A stretch of DNA of 64,000 bases from Pseudomonas marginalis (GTDB lineage: Bacteria; Pseudomonadota; Gammaproteobacteria; Pseudomonadales; Pseudomonadaceae), in contig NZ_VTFG01000001.1 of assembly GCF_008692035.1 (NCBI RefSeq), positions 2,790,001 to 2,854,000 on the forward strand, read 5' to 3'. The notes below the pieces were generated by a model. It made no database searches, was not told where the DNA came from, and worked only from the letters and a program-made list of their open reading frames with translations. Both the position numbers and the translations under genes were made by a program. Positions 38,398 to 48,502 of the stretch are shown in pieces (the stretch's first letter is position 1; every line of letters starts with the position of its first letter).

Positions 38398-38487
38398 GTG
38401 GGAGGGGGCTTGCCCCCGATGGCAATGGCACATCCAACATCGTTGTTGACTGACACACTGCTATCGGGAGCAAGCCCCCTCCCACAT
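38398..38487. repeat. REPIN: two inverted REP copies
   Basis: Left copy GTGGGAGGGGGCTTGCCCCC begins at 38398 and its inverted mate ATCGGGAGCAAGCCCCCTCC begins at 38463, with about 42 bases between. Same family as at 4146-4228 and 51840-51927. It lies between convergent genes. Confidence 0.9.
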
Positions 38488-38504
38488 TAGAGGGTCGGCG
38501 TTGT

Positions 38505-38750
38505 TCAGCTGGCGGCGCTCGCCCAGGTCAGTTGACCCTCTTCATCCACACCGATCAACCGTTCAAGCTGCACGGTGGCTGCATCATCGGCATCGGAGGC
38601 GGTCTTGAACGTCTGTCCATCCAGGATCTTGTGAAACTGCGGGGCGCCCATGCCATCAAGTGCCTTGACGGCGACGGCGGCGCTGTAGCCCCCTTCACCC
38701 GGTACTACGGCGGAAACGGCTTCGTGGTGGGCAAATTGTTTACGTGCCAT
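38505..38750 (-). CDS. hypothetical protein, 81 residues
   Basis: Starts at ATG 38750 with AGGA six to ten bases upstream; begins MARKQFAHHEAVSAVVPGEG. The sequence is soluble, alternating and mildly acidic at its C-terminus (VQLERLIGVDEEGQLTW). The spacing of beta-like segments suggests a small compact fold, but no family is recognised. It lies 42 bases downstream of the ABM protein gene on the same strand, so it may be co-transcribed. Confidence 0.6.
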   Translation of the reverse strand: MARKQFAHHEAVSAVVPGEGGYSAAVAVKALDGMGAPQFHKILDGQTFKTASDADDAATVQLERLIGVDEEGQLTWASAAS

Positions 38751-38792
38751 GTTGCAGGTCCTGGCCAATGGAAAAGTGGGCCATTCTAACCA

Positions 38793-39134
38793 TTAACCGG
38801 CCAGTTGCAGGTACTCGCCGTAGGCATTGGCGGCAGAGGCATCGGTGAAGGTCTGGAAGTCCATGCTGCGCACGACCATGTCGTTCAACAGCTCGGTGAA
38901 GATCATCAGGGCCGGCGAGTTGAAGTAGGCGCTCATCGCCTGCTCGCTGCTCCAGAAACCCGAGATCAACCAGACATCGGGATCGACCTGGGAATGCTGC
39001 AACGAAAATTGCAGGCAACCCTGAGCCTGGCGGCCCGGTTCGATCAAACTGCTCAAGCGTGCACCCAGTTCGGTGCTGCACCCGGTGCGGGCGCGGATAA
39101 AGGCCATATGGCTCGCGGGAATGGGGGTGGACAT
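38793..39134 (-). CDS. antibiotic biosynthesis monooxygenase (ABM)-fold protein
   Basis: 113 residues from ATG 39134 with GGGAGAG upstream. Dimeric alpha-beta barrel family: the strand CLQFSLQHSQVDPDVWLISG and SGFWSSEQAMSAYFNSPAL match ABM domains, which include quinol monooxygenases and heme-degrading IsdG relatives. The Asn-Phe/Trp-His triads of those enzymes are not obviously complete, so activity is open. Divergent from the AraC-family regulator, which probably controls it. Confidence 0.75.
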   Translation of the reverse strand: MSTPIPASHMAFIRARTGCSTELGARLSSLIEPGRQAQGCLQFSLQHSQVDPDVWLISGFWSSEQAMSAYFNSPALMIFTELLNDMVVRSMDFQTFTDASAANAYGEYLQLAG

Positions 39135-39248
39135 GTTCGACTCTCCCGTTGAGAAGTGATGCTCGGCAAGCACTGTGGGGGCGTGTTGCCACAGGATCAA
39201 AGATAACGGCGCGGGTGCGGGCGCGGTTAGTCAATTCCTGCAGGCTTA

Positions 39249-39264
39249 TTGCACAATCCTGCGA
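39249..39264. promoter_or_regulatory. presumed AraC-regulator half-site, ABM side
   Basis: TTGCACAATCCTGCGA lies in the 328-base gap between the ABM and AraC genes. Read on the opposite strand, TCGCAGGATCAGGCAA at 39365-39380 matches it at 13 of 16 positions; TGCACAATCC also recurs inverted as GGATTGTGCA at 39381-39390. This pattern suggests looping between operator sites. Confidence 0.55.
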
Positions 39265-39344
39265 GAAGCGTAGGAAGGACGGAGGGACCGCCGACTCGAT
39301 TCCACAGGCAAACGCCTTGTTTCAGGGACATGACAGCCCGAGAA

Positions 39345-39381
39345 CTTGCCTGATTCGCGACGCGTCGCAGGATCAGGCAAG
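39345..39381. promoter_or_regulatory. 37-base inverted repeat upstream of the AraC gene
   Basis: CTTGCCTGATTCGCGA is followed, after CGCG, by TCGCAGGATCAGGCAAG. The arms pair with a few mismatches in the middle. It lies about 80 bases before the AraC start and is the strongest candidate operator in the gap; an adjacent GATTGTGCA element extends it. Confidence 0.6.
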
Positions 39382-39462
39382 GATTGTGCAGAATCGACCT
39401 AACACTGCTTGAAAAGCCGCCGCTAAGCTGAGCCCATCAAAAAAGCATGCAGAGGACGCCTT

Positions 39463-40392
39463 ATGCCGTCGCCCGAACATCAGTCCATGCCCCTCGACGC
39501 CGAGACGGAAAAACAGCGCGCCGAGCTGGCGAGCATCGTGCATCGTCATACCTGGGAAGACGGCTCCTATGGCACGGCGATTACGTCACTGTTCCTGAAC
39601 CGCCACAACACACCGCGTGACTTCATGCCGGTGCTGGTGGAGCCGGCGTTGTGCATCCTTGCCAACGGCAGCAAGGAAGTGCGCCTGGCCGACGAAATCT
39701 TTGCCTACGACCCGCTCAATTACCTGGTGTTCTCGGTGGCGATGCCCGTGGCCGGGCGGATCATCGATGCCACGCCGGAAGATCCAAACCTGTCAGTACG
39801 CATCAATATCGACCCGGCGCAGCTCACTGCCTTGATCGCCGAGGCCGGCCCCATGGGCGTGCCCACGCGCCCGACATCGCGCGGGATGTATGTGGACCGC
39901 ATCGATCCCCAGTTGCTCGACGCCGTGCTGCGCCTGGCGCGCCTGCTGGATACGCCCAAAGACATTGCCATGCTGGCGCCGCTGATCAACCGTGAAATCC
40001 TCTACCGCCTGCTGCGCGGTCCCCAGGGTTATCGCCTGTATGAAATTGCCGTGGCCAACAGCCAGAGCCATCGCGTCAGCCAGGCGATCAAGTGGCTCAA
40101 TGGCAACTACGAACAACCGCTGCGCATCGATGACCTGGCCAAGGAAGTGAACCTCAGCGTCTCGACCCTGCATCACCGTTTCAAGGCAATTACCGCCATG
40201 AGTCCGTTGCAGTACCAAAAGCAGCTGCGCTTGCAGGAGGCACGTCGGCTGATGATTGCCGAAGGGCTGGAAGCGTCGGCGGCGGGGTATCGGGTGGGGT
40301 ATGAAAGCCCGTCGCAGTTCAGCCGGGAGTACAGCCGGTTGTTTGGGGCACCGCCGCTGAGGGATTTGGCACGACTGCGCCAAAGCGTCTGA
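39463..40392 (+). CDS. AraC-family transcriptional regulator
   Basis: 309 residues. N-terminal AraC_N domain (PF06719 type: RDFMPVLVEPALCILANGSK, LNYLVFSVAMPVAGRII) for effector sensing and two helix-turn-helix motifs at the C-terminus (DDLAKEVNLSVSTLHHRFKA and VGYESPSQFSREYSRLFG). This domain pairing occurs in regulators of alcohol/aldehyde and other catabolic genes. It is divergent from the ABM gene over a region with inverted repeats, a typical local regulation arrangement. Effector unknown. Confidence 0.9.
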   Translation: MPSPEHQSMPLDAETEKQRAELASIVHRHTWEDGSYGTAITSLFLNRHNTPRDFMPVLVEPALCILANGSKEVRLADEIFAYDPLNYLVFSVAMPVAGRIIDATPEDPNLSVRINIDPAQLTALIAEAGPMGVPTRPTSRGMYVDRIDPQLLDAVLRLARLLDTPKDIAMLAPLINREILYRLLRGPQGYRLYEIAVANSQSHRVSQAIKWLNGNYEQPLRIDDLAKEVNLSVSTLHHRFKAITAMSPLQYQKQLRLQEARRLMIAEGLEASAAGYRVGYESPSQFSREYSRLFGAPPLRDLARLRQSV

Positions 40393-40410
40393 CACACAGA
40401 CGATCAAAAT

Positions 40411-40436
40411 GTGGGAAGGGGTGTGCCCCCTCCCCT
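40411..40436. repeat. degenerate single REP
   Basis: GTGGGAAGGGGTGTGCCCCC then TCCCC: an imperfect copy of the window's REP palindrome, between the convergent AraC gene and gtrS. Confidence 0.6.
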
Positions 40437-40454
40437 ATTTGTCCAATGGTGTTT

Positions 40455-41924
40455 TCAGTCCAGGGTCCTGGGCAGTTGCAGGGTGACCCGCAAGCCGCCC
40501 TCACGCAAATTCTGCAAACTCACTTCACCGCCATGGCTATGGGCAATATTGCGCGCAATACCCAAGCCCAAACCGTAGCCCTGCTGCTGGCCGGCCAGGC
40601 GAAAATGCGGTTCGAAGACCTGTTCCAAACGCTGTTCCGGCACGCCAGGGCCTTCGTCGTCGACGTGCAGGATGAACTCCGCGCCATCGTCCTCAATACG
40701 CAAATGGGCGTTCTGCCCGTACTTCAAGGCATTGTCGATCAGGTTGCCGATGCAGCGCTTGAGCGCCAGCGGCTTGCCCGGGTACGCCGCCACCGCTGCG
40801 CCGTCCAGGGTGACCCGGCCGTTGCCGTTGGGGGCCACATAAGGCTCCACCAGGCATTCGAGCACATGGTTGAGGTCGACCGGCTGGATGTTCTCGTGGA
40901 TATCGGTGTCTTTCACACATTGCAGCGCGCCTTTGACCAGCAACTCCAACTCATCCAGGTCACGGCCGAACTTGGTTTGCAGGTTCTCGTCTTCGAGCAA
41001 TTCCACGCGCAGGCGCAGGCGGGTAATCGGTGTGCGCAGGTCGTGGGAAATCGCGCTGAACAACTGGCTGCGCTCCGTGAGGTAACGGCTGATGCGTTCG
41101 CGCATGGCATTGAACGCGCGGCCCACTTCCACCACTTCACTGCCGCCGCCTTCGGCCACCGGCTCCACATCGGCCCCCAGGGACATGTCTCGCGCCGCCC
41201 GCGCCAGGCGCTTGAGCGGCCGGCTTTGCCAGTGCACCAGCAGGCCGATGAACAGCAGCAAGAAGCCGCTGGTCAGCACGATAAACCACACCTGCTGGGA
41301 CGGCAGGCCCTGTTCTTCCAGGCTGGTGTAGGGCTCGGGCAACAGCGAAGCGATGTACAGCCATTCGCCGGGGGCGAGTTCGATCTGGGTCACCAATACC
41401 GGCGGATTGACCGGTTCCAGGGTCAGCGCGTAATGGGCCCAGGAGCGCGGCAACTCATCCAGTTTCAAGCCGGCGTTGAAGATGCGCAGGTCTTCGGCGC
41501 TGACGAACTCCACCGAGATAGGCACGTCGGCGCCCAGGGTCTGGCGCAGGACTTCATCCACGGCCACCAGCACCGCCTGTTTACGCGGGGTTTGCGGCAA
41601 CACTTGCATGTCGAGGGGCCGATCATTGAGGGTCACGACAAAACGGGTGCCGCCCATACTGCGCAGCTGGTCAAGGACCAACGGCCGATAGGCCACCGGC
41701 AACGAACGGAAATAACTCACGCTGGCGGTCATCGAGTGCGCCAGGCTACGGGCGCTGGTGACCAGGCCTTCTAGCTGGGTGGCGCGCAACTGCGAGACCC
41801 AGATCACGCTGGACAGCGCCTGGGCGAACAGCACTGCAAGCAAGGTCAGCAACAACATGCGCCCCAGCAGCGAGCGCGGTACCGGGAAGCGCCGGCGGCG
41901 TTCGCTCAGCGGCTCAGTGGGCAT
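40455..41924 (-). CDS. gtrS: sensor histidine kinase GtrS of the glucose-responsive GtrS-GltR system
   Basis: 489 residues from ATG 41924, which overlaps the gltR stop by 11 bases (an upstream TTG start is possible). Membrane segments (about 25-45 and 205-225) flank a periplasmic domain of about 160 residues. HAMP, then the phospho-acceptor SAISHDLRTPITRLRLRVEL, N box RCIGNLIDNALKYG and GYGLGLGIARNI follow. In P. aeruginosa GtrS senses 2-ketogluconate and 6-phosphogluconate and, with GltR, controls glucose uptake and edd-linked genes. Gene order gtrS-gltR-glk-edd//gap matches PA3191-PA3195 (from memory). Confidence 0.92.
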   Translation of the reverse strand: MPTEPLSERRRRFPVPRSLLGRMLLLTLLAVLFAQALSSVIWVSQLRATQLEGLVTSARSLAHSMTASVSYFRSLPVAYRPLVLDQLRSMGGTRFVVTLNDRPLDMQVLPQTPRKQAVLVAVDEVLRQTLGADVPISVEFVSAEDLRIFNAGLKLDELPRSWAHYALTLEPVNPPVLVTQIELAPGEWLYIASLLPEPYTSLEEQGLPSQQVWFIVLTSGFLLLFIGLLVHWQSRPLKRLARAARDMSLGADVEPVAEGGGSEVVEVGRAFNAMRERISRYLTERSQLFSAISHDLRTPITRLRLRVELLEDENLQTKFGRDLDELELLVKGALQCVKDTDIHENIQPVDLNHVLECLVEPYVAPNGNGRVTLDGAAVAAYPGKPLALKRCIGNLIDNALKYGQNAHLRIEDDGAEFILHVDDEGPGVPEQRLEQVFEPHFRLAGQQQGYGLGLGIARNIAHSHGGEVSLQNLREGGLRVTLQLPRTLD

Positions 41925-42648
41925 TGCCGGCAACCACGCTGGCTGCCAGTTGATAGCCGCTGCCGCGCACGGTGCGGATCAGCCTCGGGGGTTTTTCGGT
42001 GTCGCGCAGGCGTTGACGCAGGCGGCTGACAGCCATGTCGACGATCCGGTCCAGCGGCATCAGGTCGCGGCCACGGGTGGCATTGCCGATGGTGTCGCGG
42101 TCGAGAATCTGCTGCGGGTGATCGAGAAACAGCTTGAGCAGGGCAAAGTCGGCACCGGAGAGGATCACCTCTTCGCCATCCACGTGGAACAGCCGATGAC
42201 TGATCATATCCAGGCGCCACTCATCGAACACCAGCACATCGCCATTGCCGCTGCGCTCCTGGCCGAACTGGCAGCGGCGCAACAAGGCCTTGATCCGCGC
42301 CTGCAACTCACGGGGGCTGAAGGGCTTGCCGATATAGTCGTCGGCCCCCAGTTCCAGGCCGATCACACGGTCGGCTTCGTCGGAACTGGCGGTGAGCATG
42401 ATGATCGGCACCTGCGCCTGGCGCGGGTGCTGGCGAATCCAGCGGCAAAGGCTGAAACCGTCTTCGTCCGGCAGCATCACATCGAGGATGACCAGATCGC
42501 ACGGCGCCTCGTTCATCGCCTGGCGGAACCCCGCGCCATCCGGCACGCCACGCACCTGGAAACCGGCGCGACTGAGGTAGGTCTGCAGCAATTCGCGGAT
42601 TTCCTGGTCGTCGTCGACGAGGAGAATCGATTTACTGATTACGCTCAC
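41914..42648 (-). CDS. gltR: OmpR-family response regulator GltR
   Basis: 244 residues from GTG 42648, preceded by a near-perfect AAGGAGG. Receiver domain with phospho-acceptor in DLVILDVMLPDEDG and the KPFSPREL beta5-alpha5 region; winged-helix output domain containing RDTIGNATRGRDLMPLDRIV and RLIRTVRGSGYQL. It represses glucose-uptake genes (oprB/gltB locus) and is relieved through GtrS. It is 33 bases downstream of glk, so it can be transcribed from the edd promoter under HexR control. Confidence 0.94.
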   Translation of the reverse strand: MSVISKSILLVDDDQEIRELLQTYLSRAGFQVRGVPDGAGFRQAMNEAPCDLVILDVMLPDEDGFSLCRWIRQHPRQAQVPIIMLTASSDEADRVIGLELGADDYIGKPFSPRELQARIKALLRRCQFGQERSGNGDVLVFDEWRLDMISHRLFHVDGEEVILSGADFALLKLFLDHPQQILDRDTIGNATRGRDLMPLDRIVDMAVSRLRQRLRDTEKPPRLIRTVRGSGYQLAASVVAGNAH

Positions 42649-42681
42649 GGGGTCCTCCTTGTTGTTATTAGGTGGTGCGGG

Positions 42682-43634
42682 TCAGGCAAACGCCTGCTCC
42701 AATGCGACGCCCGCCCCGGTCAACCCGGAATACGGCGCGGTCACCAGCCACACCGGGATGCCCTTGAAGTAGTCGCTCATGCAGCCTTTGTCACTGAAGC
42801 TCCTGGCAAAACCGCTGTGGATGAAGAAGTCGGCAAACCGCGGAATCACCCCACCCACGATATACACACCACCGCGTCCACCGGTGGTCAGCACATTGTT
42901 GCCGGCCACCCGGCCCAGCCAGATGCTGAATTGATCCAACACTTCCATGGCCACCGGGTCGCCCGCCAGGCCCGCCGCCGTGATGGCTTCGGGGGTGTCG
43001 AGCACGGGTGTGTGGCCATCGACCGCGCAAATCGCCCGGTACAGACGCGGCAGACCGCCACCGCTCAAGGCGGTTTCGGCGCTGACGTGGCCGATCTCGG
43101 TGTAGATATGCTGCCACAGCTGGGTTTCCCGTGGGCTGCTCAGGGGCAGGTCGACGTGGCCGCCCTCCCCCGGCAACGCCGCGTAACGGCCTGCGCCGAG
43201 GTCCAGCAGGGTACCGACGCCCAGGCCGGTACCCGGACCGATCACCACCGCCGGGCGCAACGGTTCCGGCGTGCCAGGGCAGACCACGCGGAATTCGTCG
43301 GGTTTAAGACGCGTCATGCCCAGGGCCATGGCCGAGAAGTCATTGACCAGCAGCAGTTCATCCACCTGTAAGGCCTGGCAAAACGCAGTCTTGCTCAAGC
43401 GCCAGTGATTGTTGGTGAATTTGAATTCATCCCCGCTCACCGGCCCGGCGACCGACAGGCACACCGCACCGATGTCGCCGATTTGCAGGCCTTCTTCCTT
43501 GAGGTAGACCTTGATCGCGTCCTCAGGGCTTTGGTGATCAGCCGTGGCATGCACCCGGATCGAATGCAGTGCCTGATCTCGCCACAACGCAAAACGGGCG
43601 TTGGTACCCCCGATGTCACCGACCAGCGCTAGCT

Positions 43635-43638
<4 letters not shown>
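42682..43638 (-). CDS. glk: glucokinase
   Basis: 318 residues from GTG 43638, overlapping the edd stop by GTGA. ROK-unrelated bacterial glucokinase family: phosphate loop [25 protein letters not shown] with catalytic Asp, GPGTGLGVG and a GGEVHVDLP-like segment here as [10 protein letters not shown]. It phosphorylates cytosolic glucose to glucose-6-phosphate for the Entner-Doudoroff route that Edd and Gap serve. The enzyme is complete. Confidence 0.96.
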
Positions 43639-45461
<1,823 letters not shown>

Positions 45462-45581
45462 GTGTAGAACTCCAGGCTAACGGATGTGGCGACCTGAGTG
45501 TCTATGCTGATCAAACGCCCGCAGCTCATGGGATGGCAGAGAGTCGTTTGGATCATCGGACCAGTTGATTCAGGTCACTCG

Positions 45582-45596
45582 TTGTAGATTGAACAA
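45582..45596. promoter_or_regulatory. HexR-type operator, edd side
   Basis: TTGTAGATTGAACAA is a TTGT-N7-ACAA palindrome, the recalled HexR consensus. It lies 121 bases upstream of edd. HexR represses edd and gap until KDPG binds it. Confidence 0.75.
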
Positions 45597-45643
45597 AATA
45601 TTGCCACTAAAAAGGCTTGTTTTCTATTTTTATGCGAATAATC

Positions 45644-45658
45644 TTGTAATTCTTACAA
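45644..45658. promoter_or_regulatory. HexR-type operator, gap side
   Basis: TTGTAATTCTTACAA is a second TTGT-N7-ACAA palindrome, 24 bases upstream of the gap start codon, so within its promoter or leader. Together with the site at 45582-45596 it would let HexR govern both divergent units. Confidence 0.8.
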
Positions 45659-45682
45659 CAAATCGACGACAGGCACTTTCCA

Positions 45683-46684
45683 ATGACTCTTCGTATCGCA
45701 ATCAATGGTTTTGGCCGTATCGGCCGTAATGTCCTGCGCGCACTGTATACCCAAGGCTATCGCCAGGATTTGCAGATCGTCGCCATCAATGATTTGGGCG
45801 ACAGCTCGATCAACGCCCACCTGCTCAAATACGACACCGTGCACGGCACTTTCGATGCAGAGGTCGCCCACGATCAGGAAAGCCTGACCGTCAATGGTGA
45901 CCGGATTGCCGTCAGTGCCATTCGCAACCCGGCCGACCTGCCGTGGGCGGCGCACAAGGTCGACGTGGTGTTCGAATGCACCGGTCTGTTCACCGACCGT
46001 GACAAGGCTGCCGCCCATATTACCGCCGGCGCACGCAAGGTGATCATCTCCGCCCCGGCCAAAGGCGCGGACGCGACCGTGGTCTACGGCGTGAACCACG
46101 ACATCCTGCGTCAATCCCACCAGATCATCTCCAACGCCTCGTGCACCACCAACTGCCTGGCGCCGGTCGCCCAGGTGCTGCATCGCGAATTGGGTATCGA
46201 AAGCGGCTTGATGACCACGATTCATGCCTATACCAACGACCAGAACCTGACGGACGTCTACCACACCGACCCGTACCGCGCGCGTTCGGCCACCCAGAAC
46301 ATGATCCCAAGCAAGACCGGCGCCGCCGAAGCGGTGGGCCTGGTGCTGCCGGAGCTGGCAGGCAAGCTGACCGGCATGGCCGTGCGTGTACCGGTGATCA
46401 ACGTGTCGCTGGTGGACCTCACCGTGCAGTTGAAGAAAGACGCCACTGCCGACGAAGTCAACGCACTGCTCAAGGAAGCCAGCCAACACTCGAAGATCCT
46501 CGGCTATAACACCCTGCCGCTGGTCTCCAGTGACTTCAACCATAACCCGCTGTCGTCGATCTTCGATGCCAACCACACCAAGGTCAGCGGCAAGCTGCTG
46601 AAAGTGCTGGCCTGGTATGACAACGAGTGGGGCTTCTCGAACCGCATGCTGGATAACTGCCTGGCGTTGTGCAACGCCGAGTAA
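45683..46684 (+). CDS. gap: glyceraldehyde-3-phosphate dehydrogenase, type I
   Basis: 333 residues. NAD-dependent oxidation of glyceraldehyde-3-phosphate, lower Entner-Doudoroff pathway. N-terminal NAD loop [15 protein letters not shown], catalytic Cys in [12 protein letters not shown], the [11 protein letters not shown] phosphate loop and [14 protein letters not shown] at the C-terminus are all intact. In pseudomonads the edd-linked gene is the glucose-induced catabolic copy (gap-1/gapA). Divergent from edd, close to a HexR-type site, so it belongs to the glucose regulon. Confidence 0.97.
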   Translation: MTLRIAINGFGRIGRNVLRALYTQGYRQDLQIVAINDLGDSSINAHLLKYDTVHGTFDAEVAHDQESLTVNGDRIAVSAIRNPADLPWAAHKVDVVFECTGLFTDRDKAAAHITAGARKVIISAPAKGADATVVYGVNHDILRQSHQIISNASCTTNCLAPVAQVLHRELGIESGLMTTIHAYTNDQNLTDVYHTDPYRARSATQNMIPSKTGAAEAVGLVLPELAGKLTGMAVRVPVINVSLVDLTVQLKKDATADEVNALLKEASQHSKILGYNTLPLVSSDFNHNPLSSIFDANHTKVSGKLLKVLAWYDNEWGFSNRMLDNCLALCNAE

Positions 46685-46692
46685 TGCGGTCC

Positions 46693-46734
46693 TGTGGGAG
46701 GGGCAAGTCGAATCGTCGCACCGCCCTTCCCACA
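46693..46734. repeat. palindromic repeat with TCGAATCGTCGCACC centre
   Basis: TGTGGGAGGGGC and GCCCTTCCCACA arms surround AAGTCGAATCGTCGCACC. The arms resemble the REP family but the centre is different, and the same centre occurs at 28479-28494. It follows the gap stop by 8 bases and may end its transcript. Confidence 0.75.
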
Positions 46735-46778
46735 TTGTTCTATGTAGACACAGAGGAATAGCCACTTGCCATTTGAGT

Positions 46779-46798
46779 TGATGATAAGCATTATCATT
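46779..46798. promoter_or_regulatory. Fur box upstream of the heme-signalling sigma factor gene
   Basis: TTGATGATAAGCATTATCAT contains TGATAA-GCA-TTATCA, a perfect inverted repeat close to the GATAATGATAATCATTATC consensus. It is 25 bases upstream of the GTG start, so Fur would block transcription in iron-replete cells. Confidence 0.82.
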
Positions 46799-46823
46799 AA
46801 CTGCAAATCGGTCTGGTATCACT

Positions 46824-47342
46824 GTGAGCCAATCTCGCTTCAACCAAGTCTTTCTCACCCAACGGGTGATTCTGCTACGCACCTTGCAGCGGATGGTGAA
46901 TAACCACAGCACCGCCGAGGACCTGTTGCAGGAAACCTACCTGCGCGTCACCCGGGCCCTCAGCGAGCGGCCGATCGATCACCTCGAACCCTTCGTCTAC
47001 CAGACCGCGCGTAACCTGGCGCTGGATCATTTGCGTTCGCGCAGGGTTCAGGCGCGCACCCTGCAGGAAGATGTACCGCTGGAGATCCTGCAAAGCGTCG
47101 CCGCCCCCATCAGCACCCCCGAAGACGCAACCCAGGCCGAGCAATTGCTTGAACACCTGAGCATCAGCCTCGGCCAGTTGAGCGCGCGCCAGCAGCAGAT
47201 TTTCATCCTCAGCCGCCTGCACGGTTGCAGCTACCAGGAGATCGCCGATCAGTTGGACGTGTCCTTGAGCACCGTGCAAAAGGAACTGAAATTGATCATG
47301 GCCATTTGTGTAGGTGTGGCCGAAAGACTGGATCGGCCTTAA
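46824..47342 (+). CDS. hxuI: ECF sigma factor, FecI/HxuI-like
   Basis: 172 residues from GTG 46824. Sigma-70 region 2 is visible (HSTAEDLLQETYLRVTRALS, HLEPFVYQTARNLALDHLRS) and region 4 with helix-turn-helix (LSARQQQIFILSRLHGCSYQ, EIADQLDVSLSTVQKELKLI). It would direct transcription of the downstream receptor gene when the heme signal is relayed. Order sigma-anti-sigma-receptor with a heme-type receptor matches P. aeruginosa PA1300-PA1302 (hxuIRA), from memory. A Fur box precedes it. Confidence 0.87.
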   Translation: MSQSRFNQVFLTQRVILLRTLQRMVNNHSTAEDLLQETYLRVTRALSERPIDHLEPFVYQTARNLALDHLRSRRVQARTLQEDVPLEILQSVAAPISTPEDATQAEQLLEHLSISLGQLSARQQQIFILSRLHGCSYQEIADQLDVSLSTVQKELKLIMAICVGVAERLDRP

Positions 47343-47416
47343 GCTTCAGCCGACAGAATTGTCGACCCAAGCTGTAGGAAAGATGAATAGAACGTGGCGA
47401 AGACCCGAGGAACACC

Positions 47417-48385
47417 GTGACGGACCCGAATAAACTGCGCCCCCATGAGCTGGCTCATGAGGTGTTGCAAGATACGGCTATGGACCAGGCCCTCGATTGG
47501 CTGATCGCCTTGCAGTGCCCAGCGCCCGGGCAGCAGGCCGAGTTTGAAGCCTGGCTGGCCCAAGACCCCGCCCACGTCCACGCCTTCGGCAAGGCCCAGG
47601 CCGCCTGGGGTGGCGCGCCGGTGCACAGCGCCGCCGTCGCCCTGGCCGCGCCGCGCAAGCCCAGGGGCTGGCGCCGGATCAAGCCGCACTGGAAACCGCT
47701 GGCCACCGCCGCCGTGCTGTTGATCGGCCTGTTCAGCTTCAGCAACCTGCCGGTACGCCTGCAAGCCGACCATCTCACGGTGGTGGGCGAACGCCAGCGC
47801 CTGCAATTGGACGATGGCTCGAAGGTGTTGCTGAACACCAATTCGGCGTTTTCCAGCAGCATCAAGGACCACCAGCGGATCGTTCGCCTGTACCAGGGCG
47901 AAGCCTTTTTCGAAATCATGCCCGGCCATGGCCTGCCCCTGGAAATCGACGCCGGCCCCGTGCGAGCCAGCGTGCGTGATACCGCCTTCGCCGTGCGCTA
48001 CCTCAACGGCGAAGCCCAGGTGCAGGTGCAGCGCGGCGATGTCGACCTGAGCAACACCTTCGACGATGCCCGCGTGCGCCTGAGTGCCGGCGAAAGCATC
48101 CGCATCGGGCCCAAGGGCTTTGGCCAACCGGCCCGGCTGGATGCCAGCAAGGACCTGGCCTGGGTGCAAGGCCGGCTGATTTTCGAAAACTGCCCGATGA
48201 GCGAAGTGCTCGCCGAACTGCGTCGTTACTACCCCGGCTGGATCGTCAACACCAACGACAAGCTCGCCAGCGTCGCCGTCACCGGCAACTACCGCCTCGA
48301 CCAACCCCTGGATGTGGTGCGCTCCCTGGCCCACATCACCTCAGCGAAGTTGTCGGAATACCCCGCGCTGGTGATTTTGAACTAA
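47417..48385 (+). CDS. hxuR: FecR-family anti-sigma factor, HxuR-like
   Basis: 322 residues from GTG 47417 with GAGG upstream. The cytosolic N-terminus (residues about 20-60) has the FecR_N ALDWLIALQCPAPGQQAEFE-WLAQDPAHVHAFG pattern. A single membrane segment follows (ATAAVLLIGLFSFSNLPV), then the periplasmic FecR domain (RQRLQLDDGSKVLLNTNSAF, SVRDTAFAVRYLNGEAQVQV) and a C-terminal STN-like region (VAVTGNYRLDQPLDVVRSLA). It relays receptor occupancy to the sigma factor, usually through regulated proteolysis. Confidence 0.9.
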   Translation: MTDPNKLRPHELAHEVLQDTAMDQALDWLIALQCPAPGQQAEFEAWLAQDPAHVHAFGKAQAAWGGAPVHSAAVALAAPRKPRGWRRIKPHWKPLATAAVLLIGLFSFSNLPVRLQADHLTVVGERQRLQLDDGSKVLLNTNSAFSSSIKDHQRIVRLYQGEAFFEIMPGHGLPLEIDAGPVRASVRDTAFAVRYLNGEAQVQVQRGDVDLSNTFDDARVRLSAGESIRIGPKGFGQPARLDASKDLAWVQGRLIFENCPMSEVLAELRRYYPGWIVNTNDKLASVAVTGNYRLDQPLDVVRSLAHITSAKLSEYPALVILN

Positions 48386-48401
48386 ATGAGAATTATTTTT
48401 A
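48384..48401. promoter_or_regulatory. Fur-like box upstream of the TonB receptor
   Basis: AAATGAGAATTATTTTTA resembles the AATGAGAAT-type Fur half-site pattern common upstream of TonB receptors. It overlaps the end of the anti-sigma gene, about 100 bases before the receptor start. The right half is imperfect. Confidence 0.6.
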
Positions 48402-48502
48402 CTCGATAGCCTTCGGCGGTACGTCTCGTCTTAGCCAATGCAACTGATTCCTATTTGGTTCGGTTCGCAACTATAAGATTCGTACCTTCCGGAGCGCTCT
48501 CG

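Noticed and set aside
41925-41933. TTG start for gtrS three codons upstream
   Set aside because: The ATG at 41924 is a more usual start and keeps the coupling with gltR; the difference is three residues.
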